Source of the DNA: Thermomonas sp.
GTDB lineage: Bacteria; Pseudomonadota; Gammaproteobacteria; Xanthomonadales; Xanthomonadaceae
Length of the DNA: 64,000 nucleotides
Assembly (NCBI GenBank): GCA_016720345.1
Contig: JADKKV010000006.1
Coordinates: forward strand, 1-64,000
Direction: 5' to 3'
Shown: piece by piece, positions 1-11,786 of the stretch
Position numbering within the stretch: the first letter of the stretch is position 1
Layout: the number at the start of each line of letters is the position of its first letter
The notes under the pieces: model-generated
Databases searched by the model: none
Told to the model about the DNA's origin: nothing
Seen by the model: only the letters and a program-made list of their open reading frames with translations
Position numbers and translations under genes: made by a program

Positions 1-66
1 GCTGTGAACAAAGCGCAGAACAAGGACACGCACCGTCCCCAGACAACTCACGCCAAGACCCGCTGA
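1..66 (+). CDS. possible C-terminal end of a gene cut by the window edge
   Basis: Frame 1 stays open from the first base to a TGA at 64-66 and would give a basic, Lys/Gln/Thr-rich 21-residue tail. With so little sequence no family can be named, and an open frame this short is expected by chance in GC-rich DNA. The stretch 67-156 that follows holds nothing I recognise. Confidence 0.22.
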   Translation, partial: AVNKAQNKDTHRPQTTHAKTR

Positions 67-156
67 CCCACCGCCGATGGCCAGCGCCGTTCCGCCTTCA
101 TTTCCTTCGCCCACGCGCCATCCTCCCTCGCGGGCGTCAACGCTTGAGCCACTTGC

Positions 157-1125
157 TCAACTGGCGACTGCCAGCTGCTTCGCCAATCCGATCCCCTTGA
201 GCCAGCGTTGCCCCATGCGTGCGGCGACCTCGATCAGCTCGCTCGCTTCGCCCACGATCCGCCAATAGCCCGAGCCGATGGCCCGCACCCTCGTTTCCCA
301 ACGCTCCGGGCAAGCGTCGTAATGGGCCAGCGCGCCAGGGGCATCCTTCTTCAACGCGCAGCGCTTGCCGGGACGCAGCTGCACGCCGGTCCACTCCACC
401 AATCCCACGTAGGCACGCAGGCTGAGGCCCAGGCGGATGCCCGGCGCGGCGGTGCCCGCAAGCGGACGTAGCGGGCGGTCGAGATCCTGTGGCGATTGAA
501 TATCGGCCAGGCGGCGCTGGATGCTGGTGTGGTCGGCGTCCGCCAACGCATCCGCCATGCCGGCGCGAATCGGGTTTAGGTCCACATAGGCCATGGCCGC
601 AAGCAGCGCGCGTTCGTCGCACAACAGCTGGACCTTGAAGCGACCCTCCCAGAACCGGCCCTTGCAACCGTCCTCGGCATTGGCGGCACGCGCCACCGGC
701 TCGGCAAGGCATTTCATGAACCAGGACAGGTCGGCCAGGCGGGTGCGCAGCACCGCCAGGCGTTCCGGCTGCTGGAGCAGGGCATCTCGCTTGCGGACGC
801 GGGCGGCTTCGGTGTGTTCGCTCGGCGGGAACACGCGCACCCATCGGTTGGCGACATCGATGTCCGACCATGTACCGGTCGCCGCCGGCTCGATCTGCAG
901 CACCAGGTGCAGGTGGTTGCTCATCACGGCGTAGGCGTGGATGGCGACTGCGAAGGATTCGGCCAGAAGCGCGATGCGTTGCTCGACCCAGTGCTTGCGA
1001 TGTTCGAAGGACTGGCCGGTGTAGCGATCCTGCCCGCACAGGAAGGCGCGGCGCACGCAGCGCTGCACGCAATGGAAGGTGCCGGCGCTGGCGGGCGGGA
1101 TCAGCAGGGAGCGCGCCGTTGTCAT
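157..1125 (-). mobile_element. REP-associated tyrosine transposase (RAYT, IS200/Y1-like)
   Basis: A 322-residue protein of the Y1/IS200-like transposase family. It shows the metal-binding HUH-type motif (HLHLVLQ, after AVMSNHL) and the YVDLNPIRAG segment typical of xanthomonad RAYT proteins, with the C-terminal extension common in this group. RAYTs are single-copy, domesticated transposases thought to handle intergenic REP palindromes rather than a flanked insertion sequence, and I see no terminal repeats bounding this gene. The ATG at 1125 was chosen because the protein then begins directly before the conserved FHCVQRCVRRAFLCG block; an upstream in-frame start exists at 1161. It is divergent from hicAB and lies about 0.7 kb from a perfect inverted repeat (1801-1890) that is a candidate substrate. 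It may equally act on other palindromes in the genome. Confidence 0.85.
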
Positions 1126-1382
1126 GGCGCCAGTGTTGCGGCCCACCGCGGGCGGCGCCATCGGAAAAATCTTGCGATCCGGTCGGGAAGCTCGGGAGTT
1201 GTGCGTGTCCTCGTCTTTCTTTGGACTGGCATCGGACCTCGCCCACCAAGCGGCGGCGTGCGCCGAAGACGGGCAAATAGTCGTCGCGAACTCGACCCGC
1301 CCGCACCGCCAAGCGTTTTTCGGACGCGCGAATGCCGCAAAGTCCGATGGAGCCCCATGCCGCAGCGCGCGACGCTGGCCGC
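1126..1382. other. divergent intergenic region between RAYT and hicA
   Basis: About 257 bases separate the divergent transposase and hicA. No convincing promoter, operator or palindrome could be picked out by eye, although both genes must be expressed from here. Confidence 0.4.
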
Positions 1383-1571
1383 ATGAAAGTCGGCGATGTG
1401 CTCCGGTTGTTGCGTGAGGAGGGATGGCTGCTCGTCGCGACGCGCGGCAGCCATCGCCAGTTCAAGCACCCGTCGAAGCCGGGGCGCGTCACCGTGGCAG
1501 GCAAGCCCGGGGACGATTTGGCGGCGGGTACGCTGGCCAGTATCCTGAAGCAAGCAAGGCTCAAGAGGTGA
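1383..1571 (+). CDS. hicA: HicA-family mRNA interferase toxin
   Basis: A 62-residue protein with the HicA/YcfA fold signature: MKVGDVLRLLREEGW at the N-terminus, then ATRGSHRQFKHP carrying the catalytic histidine (GSH) and a basic C-terminus (LKQARLKR). HicA toxins cleave mRNA independently of ribosomes and are neutralised by HicB. The length matches the family (about 60 residues). The ATG at 1383 gives the canonical N-terminus; an upstream in-frame ATG at 1332 would add an atypical leader. The hicB start follows the stop by only 5 bases, so the pair is translated as one unit. The catalytic His and glycine-rich loop are intact, so the toxin is probably functional. Confidence 0.88.
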   Translation: MKVGDVLRLLREEGWLLVATRGSHRQFKHPSKPGRVTVAGKPGDDLAAGTLASILKQARLKR

Positions 1572-1576
1572 TCGCC

Positions 1577-1789
1577 ATGCGCTACGCCATCGTCATCGAA
1601 CAGGCCGGCTCGAACTATTCGGCCTATGCGCCTGACCTGCCCGGCTGCGTCGCCACCGGAAACAGCATCGCGGATGTCGAGGCGCGAATCCGCGAGGCCA
1701 TCGTCTTCCACCTGGATGGCCTGCGCGAGGATGGCTTGCCATGGCCACCACCCAACAGCCAAGTCGATTACGTCGAGATCGCCGCGTAG
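1577..1789 (+). CDS. hicB: HicB-family antitoxin
   Basis: A 70-residue protein beginning MRYAIVIEQAGSNYSAYAPDLPGCVATG, the degenerate RNase H-like HicB fold (YSAYAPDLPGC is the hallmark), followed by a helix (IADVEARIREAIVFHLDGLREDG). It lacks a C-terminal helix-turn-helix or ribbon-helix-helix domain, as in the short HicB subfamily, so transcriptional autoregulation would need another arrangement. Placed directly after hicA, it should bind and block the toxin. A perfect inverted repeat beginning 12 bases after its stop could serve as its terminator. Confidence 0.87.
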   Translation: MRYAIVIEQAGSNYSAYAPDLPGCVATGNSIADVEARIREAIVFHLDGLREDGLPWPPPNSQVDYVEIAA

Positions 1790-1800
1790 CGAACGGCAAT

Positions 1801-1890
1801 CGAAAAAAGGGGCCAGAGTGAATTTCCCGTCCTGGGTTCTCGAACGGGCGAATCAGGTGAACGGGAAATTCACTCTGGCCCCTTTTTTCG
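1801..1890. repeat. perfect 30-bp inverted repeat, REP-like element
   Basis: Arms 1801-1830 and 1861-1890 are exact reverse complements over 30 bases, around a 30-base loop. The arms begin with an A6 run and end with a T6 run, and the core reads GGGGCCAGAGTGAATTTCC. A second hairpin (CCCGC-GAAT-GCGGG, 1923-1936) follows in DNA that looks like part of the same element. The A/T runs also let it act as a bidirectional intrinsic terminator behind hicB. GGGNCAGAGTGAATTTCC-like palindromes are, from memory, dispersed in xanthomonad genomes near RAYT genes; that needs a genome search. Confidence 0.85.
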
Positions 1891-2082
1891 CGACGTGACG
1901 AAGACCCGCTTCTTCGGCCTCACCCGCGAATGCGGGCTGCATTTCGATGTGGCGGGGAGCGTTGCGGCCTGAGAAATTCGTCCTCGGGTACCGCCTGTTG
2001 ACGGAAATCAGTCGCAGCTCGTGCGATTGCCGCCTGCTTGAATTACGCCAAGCAACTGGCGACAAAAAAGCAGGAATGACCC

Positions 2083-2328
2083 GTGAACTCGAAGATCAAA
2101 GTCAAGCTGCGCGTCTGGGCTTACGAGCAATTCTTAGAACCCATCGAAGACTTTTGTGATGACTTCCCGCGCAACATTGGTAATTTTTTTCTTGGGGTCC
2201 TAGAAGGAGTCGGTCAACTAATTCTTGCCCTCTTCATGGGCATTTTGGTTGGGTGTCTGTTCGCCATCCTGTGGCCTCCACTTGGGCTGTTCGTCGGTAT
2301 CATCGTCTTCTTTTCGGCACTCGGCTGA
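2083..2328 (+). CDS. small hypothetical membrane protein
   Basis: An 81-residue protein of unknown family. The N-terminal half is charged and aromatic (VKLRVWAYEQFLEPIEDFCDDFP). The C-terminal half is hydrophobic, with one long or two short membrane spans (LGVLEGVGQLILALFMGILVGCLFAILW and LGLFVGIIVFFSA). It starts at GTG 2083, with a purine-rich stretch (AAAAAAGCAGGA) upstream as a plausible ribosome site. Base composition is visibly less GC-rich than the core genes, suggesting horizontal acquisition together with its downstream neighbour, 15 bases away. Confidence 0.6.
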   Translation: MNSKIKVKLRVWAYEQFLEPIEDFCDDFPRNIGNFFLGVLEGVGQLILALFMGILVGCLFAILWPPLGLFVGIIVFFSALG

Positions 2329-2343
2329 ACACGCAGGTGTTTC

Positions 2344-2877
2344 ATGAAGAAGCGTTCGATCACGACCCGGCAAGAAGCCTTGGATCTCGAACAGGTGGTT
2401 GTCCATGCAGCCCGCAAAGCATTGCAGCAACTGACAGCTCAACACGATCCTTCGAATGCACTGAAGACGCTGTGGCAAATGAAATTCCGGCCTGTCGGAT
2501 GTGATCCACTTGATTCGGACAGGCCGCTGAACCTCATCGAACAGATCAATCAGACGTTTACTTATATTGCATCTGCTCGCGCCGCCAAGGTTCTTCTTGA
2601 GCTCCATCCAGAGCTTGCGCCGCTCACACTAAATCTTGGCAACATCAAGGGCACAGACATTGAGTCGATACATGACGGCAAGCTTGCCTGCGAGGTTTTC
2701 GCGGCCGTCAATACGGGAAACAATCAAAAGCTGAAGAAGGACATTGCGAAGGTTGCGAAGACTGCCGCTAATCTCAGGTACGTGTTCTTCATGTGCCCGG
2801 GAATCACTGCTGGCCGGCAGAATGAACTGGAGCGTGCCCCCGGGGTCCGGGTCTGGTCAGTAGGTGGCGAAATTTGA
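2344..2877 (+). CDS. hypothetical protein, possible PD-(D/E)XK nuclease-like fold
   Basis: A 177-residue soluble protein that I do not recognise. The helical N-terminal half (residues 10-90) is followed by a segment resembling a restriction-endonuclease-like core: GTDIESI, a turn with DGK, then a strand ACEVFAAVN and a lysine-rich helix QKLKKDIAKV, ending in strand LRYVFFMC. The spacing of D, E and K recalls PD-(D/E)XK enzymes, but the usual ExK is replaced by EVF, so this is only a structural suggestion. Codon use is less GC-biased than in the core genes. It lies 15 bases after the small membrane protein, probably in the same transcript, in the accessory segment with hicAB and the transposase. 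Confidence 0.55.
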   Translation: MKKRSITTRQEALDLEQVVVHAARKALQQLTAQHDPSNALKTLWQMKFRPVGCDPLDSDRPLNLIEQINQTFTYIASARAAKVLLELHPELAPLTLNLGNIKGTDIESIHDGKLACEVFAAVNTGNNQKLKKDIAKVAKTAANLRYVFFMCPGITAGRQNELERAPGVRVWSVGGEI

Positions 2878-2950
2878 TCCCAGCAATTCGATCACCGAGT
2901 TCGCTTCGTCGCTCGACCTGATTTCAGACCATAACAGCGGACGTAGCCCC

Positions 2951-3931
2951 CTACACCGCCATCGACTGGCTCAGCTGGGTCCACGCCGGCGGCTGCGGCC
3001 ACTCCGGGTCCTGGTTGCCCTCCAGCACGCGCCGCAGGTCGCGGCGGTCGAGTTGCGGCGCCAGCCAGTGCAGCAGGCCCAGTGCGTAGTCGCGCAGCAC
3101 GCGGCCGCGCGGGATCACCGCCCAGGTGATGCATTCGGGGATTTCCGCGGGCGCCGGGATGATCCGCAGGTCGCCGTCTTCGCCGTGGGTCACCGCCATC
3201 TCCGCCAGCAGGCCGGCGCCCAGCCCGGCGCGCACGTAGGTCTTGATCAGGTTGGCGTCGCGCGCGGTCATCGCGATCTGCGGGGTGACGCTTGCGCCGG
3301 CGAACGCGCGTTGCAGCGAGGAATCCGCGCGGGTCGAGCTCTCGTAGCTGATCAGCGGGTGCCGGCCGAGTTCGGCCAGGGTCGGCGCGCGCTGCAGGCC
3401 GGCCAGCGGGTGCGTGTCCGGCACCAGCAATACCCGCCGCCAGCGGAACAGCGGCACCGCCATGCCACCCTGCGGCACGCTGCCGGTGGTGCTGATCAGG
3501 GCGAGGTCGGCCTGGTCGAGCTGCCCGAGCACGTCGGACTCACTGGCGGCCCGCAGGTCCACGCTGACCTGCGGGAATTCGCGCTTGATCGCCGCGATTG
3601 CCGGTGGCAGCACGTAGCGCGCCTGGGTGTGGGTGGTCGCAAGCAGCAACCGGCCGCTGTACTCCCCGCGCTCGTTGGCGGCATAGCTGCGGATGTTGGC
3701 GACCTCCGCCAGCACCTTGCGCGCATGCTCGATCACCCGCACGCCGGCCGGGGCGATGCTCTCCAGGCTGCGGCCACGGCGGGTGAACAGCTGGAAGCCG
3801 AGTTCGTCCTCCAATTGCTTGAGCTGCTTGGACAGGCCGGGCTGGGTGGCGTGCACGCGCTCGGCCGCCTGGGTGATGTTCAGCCGGGAATCGGCAATCG
3901 CGACCAGGTAGCGCAGCTGGGTCAGTGTCAC
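2951..3931 (-). CDS. cysB: CysB, LysR-type regulator of sulfur assimilation
   Basis: 326 residues, the usual CysB length. The N-terminal winged helix-turn-helix (MTLTQLRYLVAIADSRLNITQAAERVHATQPGLSKQLKQLEDELG) is followed by the CysB-type effector domain (SYAANERGEYSGRLLLATTHTQARYVLPPAI; later ISTTGSVPQGG and TARDANLIKTYVRAGLGAGLLAEMA). In enterobacteria CysB activates sulfate-reduction genes in response to N-acetylserine and represses itself. It starts at GTG 3931 with AAAGGA 8 bases upstream. It is divergent from cysG, and the intergenic region carries a 24-bp dyad (3946-3969) just upstream of its start codon, well placed for autoregulation. Confidence 0.93.
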   Translation of the reverse strand: MTLTQLRYLVAIADSRLNITQAAERVHATQPGLSKQLKQLEDELGFQLFTRRGRSLESIAPAGVRVIEHARKVLAEVANIRSYAANERGEYSGRLLLATTHTQARYVLPPAIAAIKREFPQVSVDLRAASESDVLGQLDQADLALISTTGSVPQGGMAVPLFRWRRVLLVPDTHPLAGLQRAPTLAELGRHPLISYESSTRADSSLQRAFAGASVTPQIAMTARDANLIKTYVRAGLGAGLLAEMAVTHGEDGDLRIIPAPAEIPECITWAVIPRGRVLRDYALGLLHWLAPQLDRRDLRRVLEGNQDPEWPQPPAWTQLSQSMAV

Positions 3932-3945
3932 GGCGGGATCCTTTC

Positions 3946-3969
3946 ATCGCTATATGCGTATTGAGCGAT
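3946..3969. promoter_or_regulatory. 24-bp dyad operator candidate between cysB and cysG
   Basis: The sequence is ATCGCT, 12 bases, AGCGAT; the inner part (ATGCGTAT) is also nearly symmetric. A second imperfect half-site pair flanks it (CATCGCTATAT at 3945-3955 and ATATATCGATG at 3971-3981). The same dyad with the same 12-base spacer occurs beside the metX promoter (52184-52207). It ends 15 bases before the cysB start codon, so binding here could repress cysB and act on cysG. CysB is the obvious candidate binder, by position only. Confidence 0.6.
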
Positions 3970-4080
3970 GAATATATCGATGGGCTGCAGGCCTGTCCAG
4001 ACGGACTTTATGCCTTGCCGGCATAAGCAAAGACGCCAGCGCCATTTTCCGCAACCGCTGCCACGCCCTAGCGTCACCGC

Positions 4081-5523
4081 ATGTCCCCGCACCCGCCCGC
4101 CCTGTTCCCCCTGTTTGCCGACCTGCGCGGCCGCCGCGTGCTGGTGGTCGGCGGCGGCGCGGTTGCACGGCGCAAGGCGGAAGCGCTGCTGCAGGCTGGC
4201 GCCCGGGTACTTGTCGGCGCGCCGGTGCTGGAGCCGCAACTGGCGCAGTGGCTGGCGGCGGCCCGGATCGAACACCTTGCAGGCACCTTCGCGCCGGAGT
4301 GGCTGGACGCGGCCTGGCTGGTGATCGCGGCCACCGACGATGTCGCGACCAATCGCGCCGTGGTCGAAGCCGCCGATGCGCGCCGGATCTTCGCCAATGC
4401 GGTGGACGATGCCGGGCTGTCCCGCTTCCACGTGCCGGCGCGGGTCGAACGCGGCCCGCTGCAGATCGCGATTTCCAGCGGTGGCGGTGCACCGATGCTG
4501 GCGCGGCTGGTGCGCGAACGGCTGGAACTGCAGTTCGACGAATCCTTCGGTGCGCTGGCGGACCTGCTGGCGCGCAATCGCCAGCGCATCCGCGCACGCT
4601 GGCCCGGGCTCGATGCGCGCAGGCGCGGCTTCGCCGGCCTGCTGTCCGGCCCGTTGCAGGGCCTGCTGCGCAAACGCCAGCACCTCGCCGCCGAGCGCGC
4701 GTTCGACGACGCATTGCGCGGCGACGCCCCGCCCGCGCGGGGCTCGGTGGCGCTGGTCGGCGCCGGCCCCGGCGACCCCGGGCTGCTCACCCTGCGCGCG
4801 CTGCGCCTGCTCAACGAAGCCGACGTGATCCTGCACGACCGCCTGGTCAGCGATGAGGTCCTGCAACTGGCGCGCCGCGACGCCGAGCGCATCAGCGTCG
4901 GCAAGCACGCCGGCGACGGCGGGCACTCGCAGGCGCAGATCAATGCGTTGCTGGTCGCGCTTGCCGCGGCCGGCAAGCGGGTGGTGCGGCTGAAGGGCGG
5001 CGACCCGTTCGTGTTCGGCCGCGGCGGCGAGGAACTGCAGGCACTGCGTGCGCACGCGATCGACTGCGAAGTGGTGCCCGGCATCACCGCGGCGCTGGCG
5101 TGCGCCGCGCATGCCGGGATCCCGCTGACCCATCGCGACCACGCGCAAGCGCTGCAACTGGTCACCGCGCATGGCAGGGACGACATCGACGCACTCGACT
5201 GGTCCGCGCTGGCGCGGCCGCGGCAGACACTGGCGTTCTACATGGGCGTGGCCGCGCTGGACCAGGTCCAGGCGCAACTGTTGGCGCATGGCATGCCTGC
5301 AACCACACCCTTCGCGATCGTCGAGAACGGCAGCCGCGCCGCGCAGCGCGTGGTCGCGGGTGCGCTGGCCGACCTGCCTGCGCTGGCGCGTGCACACGCT
5401 GTCCGCGCGCCGGCGCTGCTGATCGTGGGCGAGGTCGCCGCGCATGCATGCAGCCTGCACTGGTTCGGTCGCGAGCCCTTAACAACCGCGGATGCAGCAT
5501 CACCCCTGCTGGCAGCCGCCTGA
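4081..5523 (+). CDS. cysG: siroheme synthase CysG
   Basis: 480 residues with the full trifunctional layout. Residues about 1-210 form the precorrin-2 dehydrogenase/sirohydrochlorin ferrochelatase module ([41 protein letters not shown]). Residues about 220-460 form the SAM-dependent uroporphyrinogen-III C-methyltransferase ([52 protein letters not shown]). It makes siroheme, the cofactor of sulfite reductase, which explains its place between cysB and cysK. It is divergent from cysB; cysK follows 22 bases downstream, so the two are probably co-transcribed. Confidence 0.95.
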   Translation: MSPHPPALFPLFADLRGRRVLVVGGGAVARRKAEALLQAGARVLVGAPVLEPQLAQWLAAARIEHLAGTFAPEWLDAAWLVIAATDDVATNRAVVEAADARRIFANAVDDAGLSRFHVPARVERGPLQIAISSGGGAPMLARLVRERLELQFDESFGALADLLARNRQRIRARWPGLDARRRGFAGLLSGPLQGLLRKRQHLAAERAFDDALRGDAPPARGSVALVGAGPGDPGLLTLRALRLLNEADVILHDRLVSDEVLQLARRDAERISVGKHAGDGGHSQAQINALLVALAAAGKRVVRLKGGDPFVFGRGGEELQALRAHAIDCEVVPGITAALACAAHAGIPLTHRDHAQALQLVTAHGRDDIDALDWSALARPRQTLAFYMGVAALDQVQAQLLAHGMPATTPFAIVENGSRAAQRVVAGALADLPALARAHAVRAPALLIVGEVAAHACSLHWFGREPLTTADAASPLLAAA

Positions 5524-5545
5524 ACTTCCACTACCGGACCTTCCC

Positions 5546-6505
5546 ATGGCCCTTTACGACAACATCCTCGACACCATCGGCAACACCCCCATCGTCAGGC
5601 TGCAGCGCATCGCGCCGAAGCACGTGACGCTGTATGCGAAGGTCGAATCCTTCAACCCCGGCGGCTCGGTCAAGGACCGGCTGGCGCTTGCGATCGTCCT
5701 CGACGCCGAGCAGCGCGGGCTGCTGAAGCCGGGCGACACCATCGTCGAGGCGACCTCGGGCAATACCGGGGTGGCGCTGGCGATGGTCGCCGCCGCGCGC
5801 GGCTACAAGTTCGTGGCGACCATGACGGAGACCTTTTCGATCGAACGCCGCAAGCTGATGCGCGCGTATGGCGCCAAGGTGATCCTGACCCCGGCCGCCG
5901 AACGCGGCAGCGGCATGGTGCGCCGGGCGAAGGAACTGGCGGACGCACACGGCTGGTTCCTGGCCAGCCAGTTCGCCAACCCGGCCAATCCCGCCTACCA
6001 CCGCCAGACCACCGCGCCGGAAATCCTGCGCGACTTCGCCGGCAAGCGGCTGGACTACTTCGTCAGCGGCTGGGGCACCGGCGGCACCCTGACCGGGGTC
6101 GGCGAGGTGCTGAAGGTCGCGCGCCCGCAGACCCGGATCGTGGCCACCGAACCGGCCGGCGCGTCCCTGCTCGGCGGTGCCGAATGGAAGCCGCACAAGA
6201 TCCAGGGCTGGACCCCGGATTTCGTGCCGGAGGTGCTCAACCGCGAGGTGCATGACGAACTGCACCAGGTCACCGACGAAGACGCCATCGCCACCGCGCG
6301 CCGGCTGGCCGCCGAGGAAGGCATCTTCGTCGGCATTTCCGCCGGCGGCACCCTCGCGACCGCGCTGAAGGTGGCCGACACCGCGCCCGAAGGCGCTGTG
6401 CTGCTGGCGATGCTGCCGGATACCGGCGAGCGCTATTTCTCCACGCCGCTGTTCGCCGGCGTGAACGAGGGCAGCGACGACGAGTGGCTGGCCAGCCTGG
6501 GTTGA
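5546..6505 (+). CDS. cysK: cysteine synthase A (O-acetylserine sulfhydrylase)
   Basis: 319 residues of the fold-type II PLP family. The PLP lysine lies in NPGGSVKDRLAL, the substrate loop is EATSGNTGVALAMVAAARGY, the phosphate-binding loop is SGWGTGGTLTGVGEVLK, and the C-terminal ISAGG is present. It joins sulfide to O-acetylserine to give cysteine, the end product of the pathway CysB controls. The ATG at 5546 gives the canonical MALYDNILDTIGNTP start; an upstream in-frame start at 5492 would overlap cysG and adds no conserved sequence. An intrinsic terminator follows at 6534-6559. Confidence 0.95.
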   Translation: MALYDNILDTIGNTPIVRLQRIAPKHVTLYAKVESFNPGGSVKDRLALAIVLDAEQRGLLKPGDTIVEATSGNTGVALAMVAAARGYKFVATMTETFSIERRKLMRAYGAKVILTPAAERGSGMVRRAKELADAHGWFLASQFANPANPAYHRQTTAPEILRDFAGKRLDYFVSGWGTGGTLTGVGEVLKVARPQTRIVATEPAGASLLGGAEWKPHKIQGWTPDFVPEVLNREVHDELHQVTDEDAIATARRLAAEEGIFVGISAGGTLATALKVADTAPEGAVLLAMLPDTGERYFSTPLFAGVNEGSDDEWLASLG

Positions 6506-6533
6506 GCCGGGCGCGATCCGCACCACGCACAAG

Positions 6534-6559
6534 CCCATCCGCGCTGCGGACGGGGTTTT
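6534..6559 (+). terminator. Rho-independent terminator of cysK
   Basis: Stem 6534-6542 with 6546-6554 (one A-C mismatch in nine pairs), three-base loop GCT, followed by GTTTT. It lies 28 bases after the cysK stop. Confidence 0.6.
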
Positions 6560-6584
6560 CCATTCCAGGCGCCACGATGCCCCA

Positions 6585-6692
6585 GGCCGCCTTGCCGCGG
6601 GCACTGCCTGCAGCGAAATCAAGGAGGAGGCATTGGCCGCTGGCCAATGCCGGGGGACATTCGCGGAAGGCAGTGCCCGCGGGAAGGCGGCC
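6585..6692. repeat. nested palindrome, REP/MITE-like intergenic element
   Basis: Outer arms 6585-6609 and 6668-6692 are reverse complements in 24 of 25 positions. Inside them lies a perfect 10-bp hairpin (6629-6638 with 6642-6651, loop GCT). The element fills most of the gap between the convergent cysK and xanB genes and encodes nothing recognisable. Two nested dyads of this kind suggest a mobile palindromic unit rather than a simple terminator. Confidence 0.7.
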
Positions 6693-6716
6693 ACGAGAGC
6701 GTGGCAGCGGGCAAGC

Positions 6717-10611
<3,895 letters not shown>

Positions 10612-10613
10612 GC

Positions 10614-11783
10614 TCAAACGTCGGGCGGCACGTCGTCCGCGCCCGGCGGTGCATCGGCCGTGCCCGTCGCGCCATCGGGCGCGGCCTGTTGCCGCACGCC
10701 TGCGTACAGCCGGCTGCCGGTGTAGCGCTCATGGGCGAACCGCAGCAGCACGTTGGCCACCGCCGCCACCGGCAATGCCAGCAGCATGCCGAGGAATCCG
10801 AACAGGCTGCCACCCGCCATCACCGCGAAGATCACCGCCATCGGATGCAGGCCGATACGGTCGCCGACCAGCTTCGGCGTCAGCCAGTAGCTTTCGATCA
10901 CCTGGCCGACCGTGAACACCACGGCAACCCCCGCCAGGTGCTGCCAGTCGCCGAACTGGACCAACGCAGCGGTGCCGCCGAACACCACGATCGCGGCCGG
11001 CCCGAGGTACGGCACGAAGGTCAGCAGGCCGGCGATGACCCCGATCAGGATCCCCAGGTCCAGCCCCACCGCCCACAACCCCATCGCGTACAACACGCCG
11101 AGGATCAGCATCACCAGCGTCTGCCCGCGCAGGAAGCCGCCCAGCACCGCATCCGATTCCCGCGCCAGCCTGCGCACGGTGTCCTGGTGGTCGCGCGGAA
11201 CCAGCAGCCCGATCCGTTCCACCAGCAGGTCCCAGTCGCGCAGGAAGAAGAACGTCAGCACCGGCAGCAGCACCAGGTTGGCGAACCAGGCGAGCAGCGC
11301 GAAACCGGAACGCGACACGTAGCCGAGCACCGTCGCCGCGACCCCGCCCGCACGCTCCCAGTGCGCGCGGATCAGGTTGAACAGGTGCTCCGGATCCAGC
11401 CACGACAGGATTTCCAGGCCGGTGCGGCGCTCGAACCATGGCAGTGCGGTGCCCACGAACCAGTCGCGGTAGCGCGGCAGCGATTCGACCAGGGTCACGA
11501 CCTGCTGCTCCAGCAGCGGGACCAGGACCAGCAGGGCCAGCACCAGCACCGTGGTCATCACGCTGAACACCAGGATCACCGCGGTGTTGCGGGTGCGGCC
11601 GGCGCGCTCCAGGCGATCGACCAGTGGGTCGCCGAGCCACCCCAGCAGCGCGGCGAACACGAACGGGCTGAGGATCGGCGCCAGCAGCCAGACGATCCAC
11701 AGCGCACCCAGCGCCAGCGCCGCCCATTGCAGCCGGCGGATGAAGGTGGCGATGGTCGCCAGGTCGGGGTTGTCGGTCAGCAT
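10614..11783 (-). CDS. AI-2E family (PerM-type) membrane transporter
   Basis: 389 residues with about eight membrane segments: two near the N-terminus (ALALGALWIVWLLAPILSPFVFAALLG), one at VILVFSVMTTVLVLALLVLVPLL, then after a hydrophilic stretch FALLAWFANLVLLPVLTFFFLRDWD and the C-terminal cluster ending LFGFLGMLLALPVAAVANVLLRF. GLLTFVPYLGPA is a family signature. The C-terminus is a hydrophilic Pro/Ala/Asp-rich tail. The family exports varied substrates; no substrate can be assigned here. In gammaproteobacteria perM-like genes commonly sit beside purM/purN and hda, as here. The gene lies between the DUF2066 gene (3-base gap) and hda (2-base gap) as one transcription unit. Confidence 0.88.
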   Translation of the reverse strand: MLTDNPDLATIATFIRRLQWAALALGALWIVWLLAPILSPFVFAALLGWLGDPLVDRLERAGRTRNTAVILVFSVMTTVLVLALLVLVPLLEQQVVTLVESLPRYRDWFVGTALPWFERRTGLEILSWLDPEHLFNLIRAHWERAGGVAATVLGYVSRSGFALLAWFANLVLLPVLTFFFLRDWDLLVERIGLLVPRDHQDTVRRLARESDAVLGGFLRGQTLVMLILGVLYAMGLWAVGLDLGILIGVIAGLLTFVPYLGPAAIVVFGGTAALVQFGDWQHLAGVAVVFTVGQVIESYWLTPKLVGDRIGLHPMAVIFAVMAGGSLFGFLGMLLALPVAAVANVLLRFAHERYTGSRLYAGVRQQAAPDGATGTADAPPGADDVPPDV

Positions 11784-11786
11784 CGC

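Noticed and set aside
1891-1971. Short plus-strand frame after the inverted repeat ending in TGA
   Set aside because: It has no start codon of its own outside the palindrome and looks like part of a REP-like element rather than a gene.
4074-5460. Long minus-strand frames over cysG
   Set aside because: They are Ser/Arg/Ala-rich antisense frames without motifs, while CysG is intact on the plus strand.
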